Source: Duncaniella sp. (lineage in GTDB: Bacteria; Bacteroidota; Bacteroidia; Bacteroidales; Muribaculaceae). Taken from it: a stretch of 64,000 nucleotides of DNA. Shown here piece after piece: positions 16,342-24,898 of this stretch. The stretch spans positions 1 through 64,000 of the forward strand of contig JAIDUB010000073.1 of NCBI GenBank assembly GCA_029060405.1, in the 5' to 3' direction. The position numbers and the translations under genes were made by a program. The notes below the pieces were generated by a model. It was not told the DNA's origin. It made no database searches and saw only the letters and a program-made list of their open reading frames with translations. The stretch's first letter is position 1, and every line of letters starts with the position of its first letter.

Positions 16342-17820
16342 TTATTGTAATCGGCTTTCAAGATCACTTGCCATAGCGGCAGCAGCTTTTCGGCCGTCGC
16401 CCATAGCGAGAATCACGGTGGCTCCGCCGCGCACTATATCGCCGCCCGCATATATGGCGGGGATTGACGATTGCATCGTCTCGTCATTGACCGTAACGGT
16501 ACCGCGACGCGACACTTCAAGCTCAGGTATAGCGTTGGGTATAAGCGGGTTGGGCGACACACCCACACTCACTATCACGACATCGACATCGATATTGTCC
16601 ACTGCTCCGGGAATCGGCTCGGGACTGCGGCGGCCTGACTCGTCGGGCTCGCCGAGACGCATGCGCTGTACTTTCATGGAGCACACCCTTCCGCTTTCGT
16701 CGGCAAGGTATTCCACGGGGTTTGTTAATGTCAAAAACTCAACTCCTTCCTGACGGGCATGTTGTATTTCTTCGGCTCGTGCAGGCATCTCGGCTTCACT
16801 GCGGCGATACACTATCATGGCGCGTTCGGCACCGTGCCTGCGGGCTGTGCGCACCGAATCCATAGCCGTGTTTCCACCGCCTATCACCGCTACCCGCTTG
16901 CCTGTCAGCACAGGAGTGTCATGCCCCGGCTTCCCGGCACCCATGAGATTGATACGCGTAAGGTATTCGTTGGCCGACATCACGCCAATGAAATTCTCAC
17001 CCGGAATGCCCATGAAACGTGGAAGGCCGGCACCCGAGGCTACAAAAAGCCCTGCATATCCGTCGTCCATCAGTTGTTCAAAGCTCAGAGTCTTGCCTAT
17101 CACGCAGTCTCTCACGAACTTCACACCCTCGCGGCGCAGAGCATCAATCTCCACATCCACCACCTCATTGGGCAATCGGAACTCGGGAATACCGTATTTA
17201 AGCACGCCGCCTATCTCATGGAGCGCCTCAAATACCGTCACATCATACCCGCGGCGCCTCATATCGCCGGCAAACGACAGTCCGGCCGGACCCGATCCCA
17301 CCACAGCCACTTTCACTCCTTTTTCAGGTGCGGCCGGCGCAGCGGCGGCAACGGTAGCCGGGTTATATCTTTCATTATCGGCGGCGAAGCGCTCGAGATA
17401 ACCTATGGCGACGGGGTTTTTCTTCATCTTATGGTATATGCACTTGCTCTCGCACTGGCGCTCCTGTGGACACACTCGCCCGCACACAGCCGGAAGCGCA
17501 CTCGTGAGTCTCAACACCGAGGCGGCCTCATGGATATCTCCGCGCTCAATATTCTTGATGAAACCGGGTATATCGATCGACACCGGGCAACCTGTAACGC
17601 ATTGCGGATCGGGGCAGTCGAGGCAGCGGGTAGCCTCAAGCACAGCCATCTCGCGGCTCAGACCGCGGTTGACCTCGCGCGAGCATGTCACGCGGTAGGC
17701 GGCATCGAGTTCCGGCATCGACACGCGGGGAATCGATGTGCGCTCCTTCACCGGAACTGATTCCCTCAGTTGGCGTCGCCACTGAGAGTCGCGGCTCGAC
17801 AATGTATTTTTATCTGTCAT
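16342..17820 (-). CDS. nfnL: NADH-dependent ferredoxin:NADP+ oxidoreductase large subunit, NfnL (GltD-like)
   Basis: A 492-residue cytoplasmic flavoprotein of the glutamate-synthase small-subunit fold. The N-terminal ferredoxin-like part holds cysteines for two 4Fe-4S clusters (CLDCPDPQCVTGCP near 65; CGRVCPQERQCESKC near 113). FAD binding is at VAVVGSGPAGLSFAGDMRRR near 170 and NADPH binding at VAVIGGGNTAMDSVRTARRH near 310. Alone it could be called gltD, but two bases upstream is the partner FAD/2Fe-2S subunit and no large glutamate synthase gene is adjacent. That pairing is the mark of the electron-bifurcating Nfn transhydrogenase, which couples NADH, NADP+ and ferredoxin. Confidence 0.85.
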   Translation of the reverse strand: MTDKNTLSSRDSQWRRQLRESVPVKERTSIPRVSMPELDAAYRVTCSREVNRGLSREMAVLEATRCLDCPDPQCVTGCPVSIDIPGFIKNIERGDIHEAASVLRLTSALPAVCGRVCPQERQCESKCIYHKMKKNPVAIGYLERFAADNERYNPATVAAAAPAAPEKGVKVAVVGSGPAGLSFAGDMRRRGYDVTVFEALHEIGGVLKYGIPEFRLPNEVVDVEIDALRREGVKFVRDCVIGKTLSFEQLMDDGYAGLFVASGAGLPRFMGIPGENFIGVMSANEYLTRINLMGAGKPGHDTPVLTGKRVAVIGGGNTAMDSVRTARRHGAERAMIVYRRSEAEMPARAEEIQHARQEGVEFLTLTNPVEYLADESGRVCSMKVQRMRLGEPDESGRRSPEPIPGAVDNIDVDVVIVSVGVSPNPLIPNAIPELEVSRRGTVTVNDETMQSSIPAIYAGGDIVRGGATVILAMGDGRKAAAAMASDLESRLQ

Positions 17821-17822
17821 GG

Positions 17823-18605
17823 TCAGTTGTAGGATTTCAGTCTCATTATCATTTCATCAAAGTCAACCTTATGGGCATCAAACTCGGGCCCGTCGATACA
17901 CACGAACCGTGTGCGGCCGTCGACCGTCACGCGACAAGCTCCGCACATTCCCGTGCCGTCGACCATAATGGTGTTGAGCGACACCATAGTGGGAATACCG
18001 TAACCGGCTGTAGTCTTGGCCACGAACTTCATCATTACGGCAGGGCCTATCGCCACCACAAGATCTACCTTCTCGCGGCCTGTCACACTCTCCACGCCGG
18101 CAGTGACGAGACCTTTCGTGCCCGCTGAGCCGTCGTCGGTCATTATTATCACCTCGTCGGAATATTCAGCGACCTCTTTCTCGAGTATTATGAGCGAGGA
18201 ATTGCGCGCCGCAAGTATCGATATCACGCGGTTTCCGGCCTGCTTCATGGCCTTGACAATAGGAAGGAGAGGTGCCACACCCACTCCGCCGCCGCAGCAC
18301 ACCACCGTACCGTAGCGTCTTATGTCGGTTGCCTTGCCGAGAGGTCCCACGAGATCGGTGAAGCTGTCGCCCGGCTCGAGAGCGCATATCTTATGAGTGG
18401 AAACGCCCACATCCTGCACCACGAGCATGATGGTGCCACGGTCAGTGTCGGCATCGGCTATCGTGAGAGGTATACGCTCGCCACCATCGCCCGTTCTCAC
18501 TATCACGAAGTGACCCGGACGCCGCGACGCTGCTATAAGTGGCGCCTCGACTATAAACTTCACCACTTTTTCCGAAAAATATTCTTTTTCCAATATTTTA
18601 TACAT
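17823..18605 (-). CDS. nfnS: NADH-dependent ferredoxin:NADP+ oxidoreductase small subunit, NfnS
   Basis: A 260-residue protein of the ferredoxin-reductase/dihydroorotate dehydrogenase electron-transfer type. It has an FAD-binding barrel (RPGHFVIVRTGDGGERIPLT near 29), an NAD-binding domain (CCGGGVGVAPLLPIVKAM near 104), and a 2Fe-2S site in the C-terminus (VDGTGMCGACRV followed by FVCIDGP). The pattern of one Asp and three Cys matches Nfn small subunits. It binds NAD(H) and hosts the bifurcating partner chemistry with NfnL, encoded two bases downstream. With the Rnf genes at 58-61 kb it ties ferredoxin to NADH and NADPH pools. Confidence 0.85.
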   Translation of the reverse strand: MYKILEKEYFSEKVVKFIVEAPLIAASRRPGHFVIVRTGDGGERIPLTIADADTDRGTIMLVVQDVGVSTHKICALEPGDSFTDLVGPLGKATDIRRYGTVVCCGGGVGVAPLLPIVKAMKQAGNRVISILAARNSSLIILEKEVAEYSDEVIIMTDDGSAGTKGLVTAGVESVTGREKVDLVVAIGPAVMMKFVAKTTAGYGIPTMVSLNTIMVDGTGMCGACRVTVDGRTRFVCIDGPEFDAHKVDFDEMIMRLKSYN

Positions 18606-18862
18606 GGTATTCAGATTAATGAACTGATTTACACTTATTACAAATTAACATTTCGTGTAAGTTTTTGAGGCGTTTTCGAGCTTTTTGAGGGAGCGATGGG
18701 GACTCCATCGAGACCGATAAAAGCGATGGAAACGGCCAAAAAATCACCGAAAGGTTAATCGTATGGTCATATCAGTTCATGTTGTCATATTTTGAAATAA
18801 GTTTAAATCAGTTCAATGGTGCAAAAATAATATTTTTCTATCAAAACGTGCAAAAAATCCCT

Positions 18863-18870
18863 TAACTTTG
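18863..18870 (+). promoter_or_regulatory. Predicted -7 promoter box of the MATE gene, immediately before its start codon
   Basis: TAACTTTG matches TAnnTTTG exactly; the ATG follows after only eight bases. There is no clear -33 TTTG. If used, the mRNA would have a leader of about 3-5 bases. Confidence 0.6.
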
Positions 18871-18878
18871 CAGTGACA

Positions 18879-20240
18879 ATGAACCAATCTTCGAGTAATA
18901 CCCGACTTAACGAACTTGCGGAGTCGCCCGTAGGCTCGCTGCTCTTCCGCTACAGCTTCCCGGCTATCGTGGGAATGGTGGTGATGTCGCTCTACAACGT
19001 CATCGACCGAATTATAATAGGACAGGTAGTGGGGCCTGAAGCCATCACGGGTCTCACCATCACGTTTCCGGTGATGAATCTCACTGCAGCGCTCGGCATA
19101 CTCGTCGGCGCCGGATCGTCGGCCTGCGTGTCGATCATGCTCGGTAGCGGCGACCGCCGCTCGGCAAGCATCGTGCTGGGCAACGCGCTTACCCTCACGC
19201 TGATATTCGCCACACTATATATCGCATTTTTCGGCACCTATCTCGACGGGATATTGCGCAGCTTCGGGGCGAGCGATGTCACCCTCCCCTACGCGCGCGA
19301 GTTCATGACCTATCTGCTGCCGGGATTGCTCATGACCAATCTCACGTTCTCGTTCAACAATATCATGCGCGCCTCGGGCTACCCCATCCGCGCGATGGTA
19401 ACCATGCTCATAGGCGCGGGTTGCAACGTGGTGCTCGCTTACCTTTTCGTGATAGTGTTCAATCTCGGCATCAAGGGAGCCGCTATCGCCACAGACATAT
19501 CCATGACAGTGTCGATGCTCTTTGTCATGGCACACTTTTTCAAGAATGACAGTACGCTACGCTTCCATCGGGGCACATTCGGGCTGCGATTTCATATCGT
19601 AGGGCGCATAGTGGCAATAGGTGCGGCGCCGTCGCTGGTCAATGCCGCCGCATGCTTTATCAACGTTATCATCAACCGCTCGCTCTACGACTACGGCGGC
19701 GATATGGCCGTGGGGGCGGCGGGCATATTCACTACGTTCACATCGCTGCTCACCATGGTGTGCGTGGGCCTGTGTCAAGGCATGCAGCCCATCGTGGGTT
19801 ACAATTACGGAGCGGGCAATCTCCACCGCCTCAACCGCTGCTACTGGCTGGCAGTGGCCGTGGCGACAGCGGTGACAGGTGCCGGTGCCGCTGTCGGCTA
19901 CACCATGCCCGGATATATCGCACGCGCATTCACCACCGACACCGTTCTTATATCCACTACCGTTCAGGCTCTCACCATTGCGATGACAGCATTTCCCGTG
20001 GTAGGATTCCAGATAGTGTCGACCACATTTTTCCAGTCGATAGGCTACGCAGCCAAGTCAATATTCCTCAGCCTGTGCCGTCAGGTTCTCTTTCTCATAC
20101 CGCTGCTGCTATGGCTGCCGCCCTATTTCCAACTTGCAGGTGTATGGATGGCATTCCCCATCAGCGACATCATCGCCACCATTGTCACGGCCATCATGAT
20201 CGCCACCCAGCTCCACTCCCTGCGGAAACTTCATCAATAA
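18879..20240 (+). CDS. MATE family efflux transporter
   Basis: About 453 residues in twelve hydrophobic segments, typical of the MATE (NorM/DinF) exporters that expel drugs or metabolites in exchange for Na+ or H+. Family features include SLYNVIDRIIIGQVVGPEAI near 45 and PIVGYNYGAGN near 300. I start it at the ATG 18879-18881 because an in-frame GTG six bases upstream would lie between the promoter box and this ATG. It is a single gene, divergent from nfnSL across a 270-base gap that holds a small hairpin (18694-18710) but no gene I can see. Confidence 0.9.
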   Translation: MNQSSSNTRLNELAESPVGSLLFRYSFPAIVGMVVMSLYNVIDRIIIGQVVGPEAITGLTITFPVMNLTAALGILVGAGSSACVSIMLGSGDRRSASIVLGNALTLTLIFATLYIAFFGTYLDGILRSFGASDVTLPYAREFMTYLLPGLLMTNLTFSFNNIMRASGYPIRAMVTMLIGAGCNVVLAYLFVIVFNLGIKGAAIATDISMTVSMLFVMAHFFKNDSTLRFHRGTFGLRFHIVGRIVAIGAAPSLVNAAACFINVIINRSLYDYGGDMAVGAAGIFTTFTSLLTMVCVGLCQGMQPIVGYNYGAGNLHRLNRCYWLAVAVATAVTGAGAAVGYTMPGYIARAFTTDTVLISTTVQALTIAMTAFPVVGFQIVSTTFFQSIGYAAKSIFLSLCRQVLFLIPLLLWLPPYFQLAGVWMAFPISDIIATIVTAIMIATQLHSLRKLHQ

Positions 20241-20303
20241 TCCCCGCGGGAGAAATAAGTTTTAAATCCTATGGATAAAAAGGAACAGCCCCTTAATTAT
20301 CAA

Positions 20304-20324
20304 TCATTAATCATTAATCATTAA
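20304..20324. repeat. Heptanucleotide tandem repeat at the end of addA
   Basis: The 7-base unit TCATTAA occurs three times in a row and a fourth, degenerate copy runs into the addA stop codon (20325-20327). Copy number could vary between strains without changing the protein. No terminator is seen here. Confidence 0.7.
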
Positions 20325-23300
20325 TCATAAGACCTCCACGATTTCGCCGGAATCGAGATACCAGAGGTAGCCGCGTACATTTTCATAGCCCATCTCGGCG
20401 AAGCGATCCATATACCGGCGTACCTGACGGCGGTAGCGCGACGGATTTTCCTGTCCGGTCTTGTAATCGATGATGTCGATATTTCCGTCGGCTGTCCACA
20501 CCACACGGTCAGGACGGTGTTCCTCGCCGTCGACCATAACGGGGCGCTCGATGAGCACACGTTCGGTATCTTCAAACCAGCGGGCAGCTCTGTCGTCGCT
20601 CAGCAGACGATGGGCCGTGGAGCGAACTTCGTCGATTTCATGTGCCGGGATTTCACCCTCACGTATCATTTTGGTAATCACCGTGTCCACCTCGTCAAGC
20701 GAATGAATACGCGCCATAAGGTCGTGAATCACTATACCGCGGCGGCGCGCATTGGCAAAGTCATATCGGCTCACATCGTCGACCCGCGTGCCGTCCCACA
20801 GGTCATCGCGGTCGCTGCTCCAGTATACGGGCATTTCTTCAGCCACAGAGGGCGTGAGAGCCGTCACGTCGGCTTTCTTGTCGACGCCGGCAACGGTGGG
20901 CGTGCCTATCTCCATGATTCCGTCGCTGCCTGTCGCAAGCGGCATGTATTCCGAGCCCTTCTCCACCGGAACTTCCGCTGAAAGATTGGCTACATAGTCG
21001 GGCGTGCATGCGGCGATGGCATCTCTCACATAGTCGGCCACCGAGGTACCGCGGGTTACGGCCAACCCCACATACAGACGGTCGACCGCTCGGGTGAGAG
21101 CGACATAAAACACATTGAGCTCATCCATCAGCACATCGCCCTGCAGCTTGAGAAATTCCTGTTGAAACGGTGTTCCTTCAAGCGCCGAGGTGCAGTTTAT
21201 GGGAATGAAGGGTGGAATGATATCGGAGGGAATGCCAGGTATCTCGGGCATTTCAAACCATTTCACCTCCTTCACCGTCACCTCTTTGGCTCCGGCAAAC
21301 GGAAGCAGTACCACCTTGTATTCGAGACCCTTGGCCTTGTGGATGGTAAGCACTGAAAGCGATAGATCGTCGGCTACTCCGGCCACAGGTGTACGGTAGC
21401 CCTTTTCGTCCCACCACTCGAGAAACGAGCGGATGTCGCCGTTGCCGTTTTTCACAAAATCATTCACGAGATCCTGAAATGCGCATATGAACAGATTCTG
21501 CGAAAGGCGGTCGGCGGGAGTCACATAGCGGGTAATGATGCGCTCTACCACCGTGGGGAGATTCAGGCAGTTGACAGCAATGGCTTCCGAGGCGATTTCC
21601 TCGATCACTTCAGGTGATGAAAGAGCCTCGATAAGCGAGCGCGACGCAGTGAGATTGCGACTGCGGAAAAACTCGTAGCGATTGAGCAGCCGCGCTATCT
21701 CGCGCCGCGATTTCTTGCGCGACGAGGTTACATCATCGGTAGCAGTCAGGAAACGTAGCACACTGATTATCAGCCTCACCACACCCGACGACGAAACGAG
21801 TATGGACTGGTCGCTGACTATGCGCACGTTCTTAAACCGTCCCTCTTCGCTCTGAAGACGCATCAGATGTTCGATCACACGCTCACCCTCCTTGCGGGTG
21901 CGCACGAGCACGGCCACATCCTTGGGCTTATAGCCGGCATCGAGAGCCGACTGCAATTCTTCGGTCATGGCATCGAGCATCGCGGCACGGCGTTCGTCGC
22001 CCGACATCTTGCCGAGAGCATCGAAATCGCGCACTTTCACGTATCCCTGATGGCGGATATGCTTCGGCGACACGAGCTGCACCACATTTTTATATAACTC
22101 AGCGTTGCCCGTCACCGAGGCAAGAGCCATGAAAAGAGTATTGTTGAAGCGCACCACTTCGGCTGAGCTGCGCCAGTTGGTATTCTCCTGCGGACTCGTG
22201 CCTCGCGAATCACATTCTCCCTCAAACGCACTGTGAAGGTTCATGAGCAGCCTCGGCTCGGAATTGCGGAAGCGGTAGATACACTGCTTCTCATCGCCTA
22301 TCACGAGACAATCCTTACTGCGGCTCATGCTCGTCTCCACAAGCGGCAACAGGTTTTCCCACTGCAGGGGCGATGTATCCTGAAACTCGTCGATGAGGAA
22401 ATGCTCGAGCTCCTGCCCCAGCCGCTCGTATACAAATGGCGTATCATCCTTACCAATGATGCGGCGGAGGATGGCGTTGGTATCCGAGAGCATGATGGTG
22501 GAATTTTCCTTGCGGTAGGAGCTTATGCACTCGTTGAGGCGCTTGAGCAATCCCAGATGAAAAAGATTGCCGCGCAGTATTTCGAGAAACCGGGTCGATT
22601 CATATCCCTCGGTCACGCAGCGGCAAGCCTCGGCTATAAGAGTGTCGAGGTGAGCGGTGCGGAGCGGGGAACTCACACCTGCTTTCAGATATGCTTTGTC
22701 GGGATCGTCGAGGATGTTGCGTGGCGTAGCGCCGGGATCTTTGCCGTCGGCGCGGCGTCCTTTGATCCAAGCTTTAAGCATGCCCAAAGTATTTTTCTGA
22801 AGAACCCCTTCACAGCCGCATGCAGCGATATGCTCCACGGCGGCCGAGCAGGCGTCAGCCGTAGCCCGGCGTGCAGCCCCTATCGCCGATGCGAGGTGCT
22901 TGTCGAAATCCGTGAGGCGCTGAGGGTCGTCGAGATAATCCATGATCTGCTTCTCATTGTCCACGAATGTCTCGCCCGAAATATTTTTGAAGAATTTGAT
23001 CAGATTGGCATGAAGCTGCGATGAGCGGTTGAATACGTTGAACGATCCACCTTCGGCCACCTTATCGGTCATATAAGTCTCAAGCCAGCGAAGCAGATAC
23101 ATATTGTCGCGGGTATTGCCGTCGCGCAGATTGAGGCTGCTCAACATTTCATCGACACCGAGGGCTATCACGCGCTCGTCGTCAAGCTCCACCTCATAAT
23201 TACCGTCGATTTCAGCCTCGCGGGCAAATGTGCGCAGCACGAGCTGAAAAAACGCATCGATAGTGCTTACATTGAATGAATTGAAATCATGCAGAATGTC

Positions 23301-23627
23301 GTCGAGCGCACTCGCAGCCGCCTCCATAAGCTGCCCGGCCGAGCAGCCGAACAACTCGCGCAGATAATCAAGGTAAGGGCTTGGAGCAGTCCATCCCGGC
23401 TCACGTCCGGCCAGCACGGCAAGCTCGTGAATGATGCGACCCTTCATTTCTTCGGTAGCCTTGTTGGTAAACGTAATAGCGAGTATGTGACGGTGACGCG
23501 AACCGCCGCGGCGCGCGAGGCGGTAGATTCCGTCGTCACGCTTCTCACCGAGTATCAGCGTGATATATTCGCGGGCAAGAGTGAATGTCTTGCCCGACCC
23601 TGCCGAAGCCTTGTATATTTTCAGCAT
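20325..23627 (-). CDS. addA: UvrD-family helicase-nuclease, AddA/RecB-like
   Basis: A 1100-residue protein. Walker A (ASAGSGKT, residues 7-14) is followed by the other superfamily-1 helicase motifs: ITFTNKATEEMKGRI, LIDEFQDTSPLQWENL, GDEKQCIYRFR and SVLTIHKAKGLEYKVVLLPF. The C-terminal region carries a RecB-type nuclease core (IDIIDYKTG followed by QVRRYMD). AddA with AddB resects double-strand breaks for RecA-dependent repair. Its start overlaps the stop of the SUI1/YciH gene. The partner addB usually lies next to addA but is absent here, and I see no other nuclease nearby. Confidence 0.88.
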   Translation of the reverse strand: MLKIYKASAGSGKTFTLAREYITLILGEKRDDGIYRLARRGGSRHRHILAITFTNKATEEMKGRIIHELAVLAGREPGWTAPSPYLDYLRELFGCSAGQLMEAAASALDDILHDFNSFNVSTIDAFFQLVLRTFAREAEIDGNYEVELDDERVIALGVDEMLSSLNLRDGNTRDNMYLLRWLETYMTDKVAEGGSFNVFNRSSQLHANLIKFFKNISGETFVDNEKQIMDYLDDPQRLTDFDKHLASAIGAARRATADACSAAVEHIAACGCEGVLQKNTLGMLKAWIKGRRADGKDPGATPRNILDDPDKAYLKAGVSSPLRTAHLDTLIAEACRCVTEGYESTRFLEILRGNLFHLGLLKRLNECISSYRKENSTIMLSDTNAILRRIIGKDDTPFVYERLGQELEHFLIDEFQDTSPLQWENLLPLVETSMSRSKDCLVIGDEKQCIYRFRNSEPRLLMNLHSAFEGECDSRGTSPQENTNWRSSAEVVRFNNTLFMALASVTGNAELYKNVVQLVSPKHIRHQGYVKVRDFDALGKMSGDERRAAMLDAMTEELQSALDAGYKPKDVAVLVRTRKEGERVIEHLMRLQSEEGRFKNVRIVSDQSILVSSSGVVRLIISVLRFLTATDDVTSSRKKSRREIARLLNRYEFFRSRNLTASRSLIEALSSPEVIEEIASEAIAVNCLNLPTVVERIITRYVTPADRLSQNLFICAFQDLVNDFVKNGNGDIRSFLEWWDEKGYRTPVAGVADDLSLSVLTIHKAKGLEYKVVLLPFAGAKEVTVKEVKWFEMPEIPGIPSDIIPPFIPINCTSALEGTPFQQEFLKLQGDVLMDELNVFYVALTRAVDRLYVGLAVTRGTSVADYVRDAIAACTPDYVANLSAEVPVEKGSEYMPLATGSDGIMEIGTPTVAGVDKKADVTALTPSVAEEMPVYWSSDRDDLWDGTRVDDVSRYDFANARRRGIVIHDLMARIHSLDEVDTVITKMIREGEIPAHEIDEVRSTAHRLLSDDRAARWFEDTERVLIERPVMVDGEEHRPDRVVWTADGNIDIIDYKTGQENPSRYRRQVRRYMDRFAEMGYENVRGYLWYLDSGEIVEVL

Positions 23628-23968
23628 TTCACCCCCTTGACCTTGTAACCCTGCTCCTTAAGCAGCTTTGCCACTCGCTCGCGGCAGTCGCCCTGAATGA
23701 GAATCTCGCCCCCGCGTGCCGAGCCGCCTGTGGCGAGGCGCTGCTTGAGATGAGCCGCCACTTCGCGAAGTTCGTCGTCAGTGCATGTAAATCCCGAAAG
23801 AATCGTGGCTTGCTTTCCGCCGCGACCCTTGCGCTCATAGGAAATTTCTATCACATCCTTGCGTGACTGACTTGACTCAGGTTGCTCCTGAACGGTTTCA
23901 GGAGAATCGTCGACGGGGAGCGACGATCCGAGGGCTGCAAGACGCGATTTCCAGTCCTGTGTATCCAT
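23621..23968 (-). CDS. SUI1/YciH-family translation factor-like protein
   Basis: About 115 residues. The C-terminal half is a SUI1 (eIF1-like) domain, visible in ERKGRGGKQATILSGF, then LKQRLATGGSARGGEILIQG and LLKEQGYKVKGVKC. The acidic N-terminus is variable. In bacteria YciH influences start-codon selection and has been linked to stress. I choose the ATG at 23966-23968, which overlaps the preceding stop as TGATG; an in-frame GTG just before it is the alternative. It is coupled at both ends to its neighbours in a four-gene operon. Confidence 0.85.
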   Translation of the reverse strand: MDTQDWKSRLAALGSSLPVDDSPETVQEQPESSQSRKDVIEISYERKGRGGKQATILSGFTCTDDELREVAAHLKQRLATGGSARGGEILIQGDCRERVAKLLKEQGYKVKGVKC

Positions 23969-24414
23969 CACATAGGTATTGAATCAGGTTCTTCCTCAGG
24001 CCACGGCATAGGATCATCGATATTCTGCGCTATGGCGGTGAGAGTCATCGAGTAGGGAATGTCGGCCACCGGGCACTCGGCGTAAAACGCTCTTGCCGAA
24101 TCGGCATCAGCCTCAAATGCGGCATGATAGCAAGCCACAGCCTTGCCCACGTTGTCGAAATCGTCGTGAGTGTAAGCTTCGTTGAGCTTCATGTGCACTA
24201 TCGAAAGGCGTCCGAGTTGCGAGGCCGTAAGCGTAGCAGAGGTCATGTCGGCATCGAGGGCGTAGGTAAGCGACTGAGCGTCGGCAATGCGGCCGTCGGC
24301 CATAGCCTGCTCGGCATCGCTGAGATTGGTCTCGAACCGGCCCGAAGCGTCGGAGCATGCCACAGCCACGGTGATTGCGAGTGCCGAGAGTAATAATATA
24401 ATGTAATGTTTCAT
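23968..24414 (-). CDS. Predicted lipoprotein, unknown function
   Basis: A 148-residue protein with a lipoprotein signal (LLLSALAITVAVACSDASG, lipobox VAC). The mature part is acidic and helical, with a TPR-like flavour (DAEQAMADGRIADAQSLTYA, then KLNEAYTHDDFDNVGKAVAC). No family recognised. It overlaps both the lipoprotein before it (ATGA) and the SUI1/YciH gene after it. Probably anchored in the envelope. Confidence 0.75.
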   Translation of the reverse strand: MKHYIILLLSALAITVAVACSDASGRFETNLSDAEQAMADGRIADAQSLTYALDADMTSATLTASQLGRLSIVHMKLNEAYTHDDFDNVGKAVACYHAAFEADADSARAFYAECPVADIPYSMTLTAIAQNIDDPMPWPEEEPDSIPM

Positions 24415-24800
24415 TTCCTTAACTGGTATACATAGTTTATACCGTCGTTTTCGAGCGACAGCTGATTGTTGACAAAGGACAGCACTTTCTTGCCGATACG
24501 GTCGGGTATATCGCCTATAAGCTCCCTGTCACCTTCCCACTGCAATGTAGACGGGTCAAGGGTGATAAGCAGCGAGTCGCGCTTCACATCCCACCGGCCG
24601 GTGACGCTGTAGGTGAGCACATCGGGACGCACAGCCCTTAAGGTGCATGTCCCGTCGGGGTTCAGCTCCATGAGCGGCGTAGTATCCGATACTTCCGGAA
24701 TATAATAATTGCCCACGATCTTCTCGGCCTCATCGGAAATGGGGCTGCATGCCACGGATAAAGGTAATGCAAGAAGGGCTATGAGTTTTTTGGGAATCAT
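24411..24800 (-). CDS. Predicted lipoprotein, unknown function
   Basis: A 129-residue protein with a lipoprotein signal (LIALLALPLSVACSPIS). The mature part resembles the small beta-barrel, lipocalin-like lipoproteins of Bacteroidales (GNYYIPEVSDTTPLMELNPD, then YSVTGRWDVKRDSLLITLD). It is the first gene of the operon that ends with addA. A promoter at 24823-24830 would give it a short leader. Confidence 0.75.
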   Translation of the reverse strand: MIPKKLIALLALPLSVACSPISDEAEKIVGNYYIPEVSDTTPLMELNPDGTCTLRAVRPDVLTYSVTGRWDVKRDSLLITLDPSTLQWEGDRELIGDIPDRIGKKVLSFVNNQLSLENDGINYVYQLRK

Positions 24801-24822
24801 GATATGATCGGCTGTTTGCCTA

Positions 24823-24853
24823 CAAAATTACGACATATTTTTGGCTTTGGCAA
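24823..24853 (-). promoter_or_regulatory. Predicted promoter of the lipoprotein-yciH-addA operon
   Basis: Minus strand: TTG (24851-24853), 20 bases, TAATTTTG (24823-24830). This is a good Bacteroidetes match about 22 bases before the ATG. The divergent porV shows no equally good box. Confidence 0.7.
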
Positions 24854-24898
24854 TAAATCAGCGATTTTTGAGTTTATATATTATAACTTATTGATAAG

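Noticed and set aside
18606..18862. Riboswitch or small RNA in the nfn-MATE gap
   Set aside because: Only one short hairpin (18694-18710) is visible, with no known motif.
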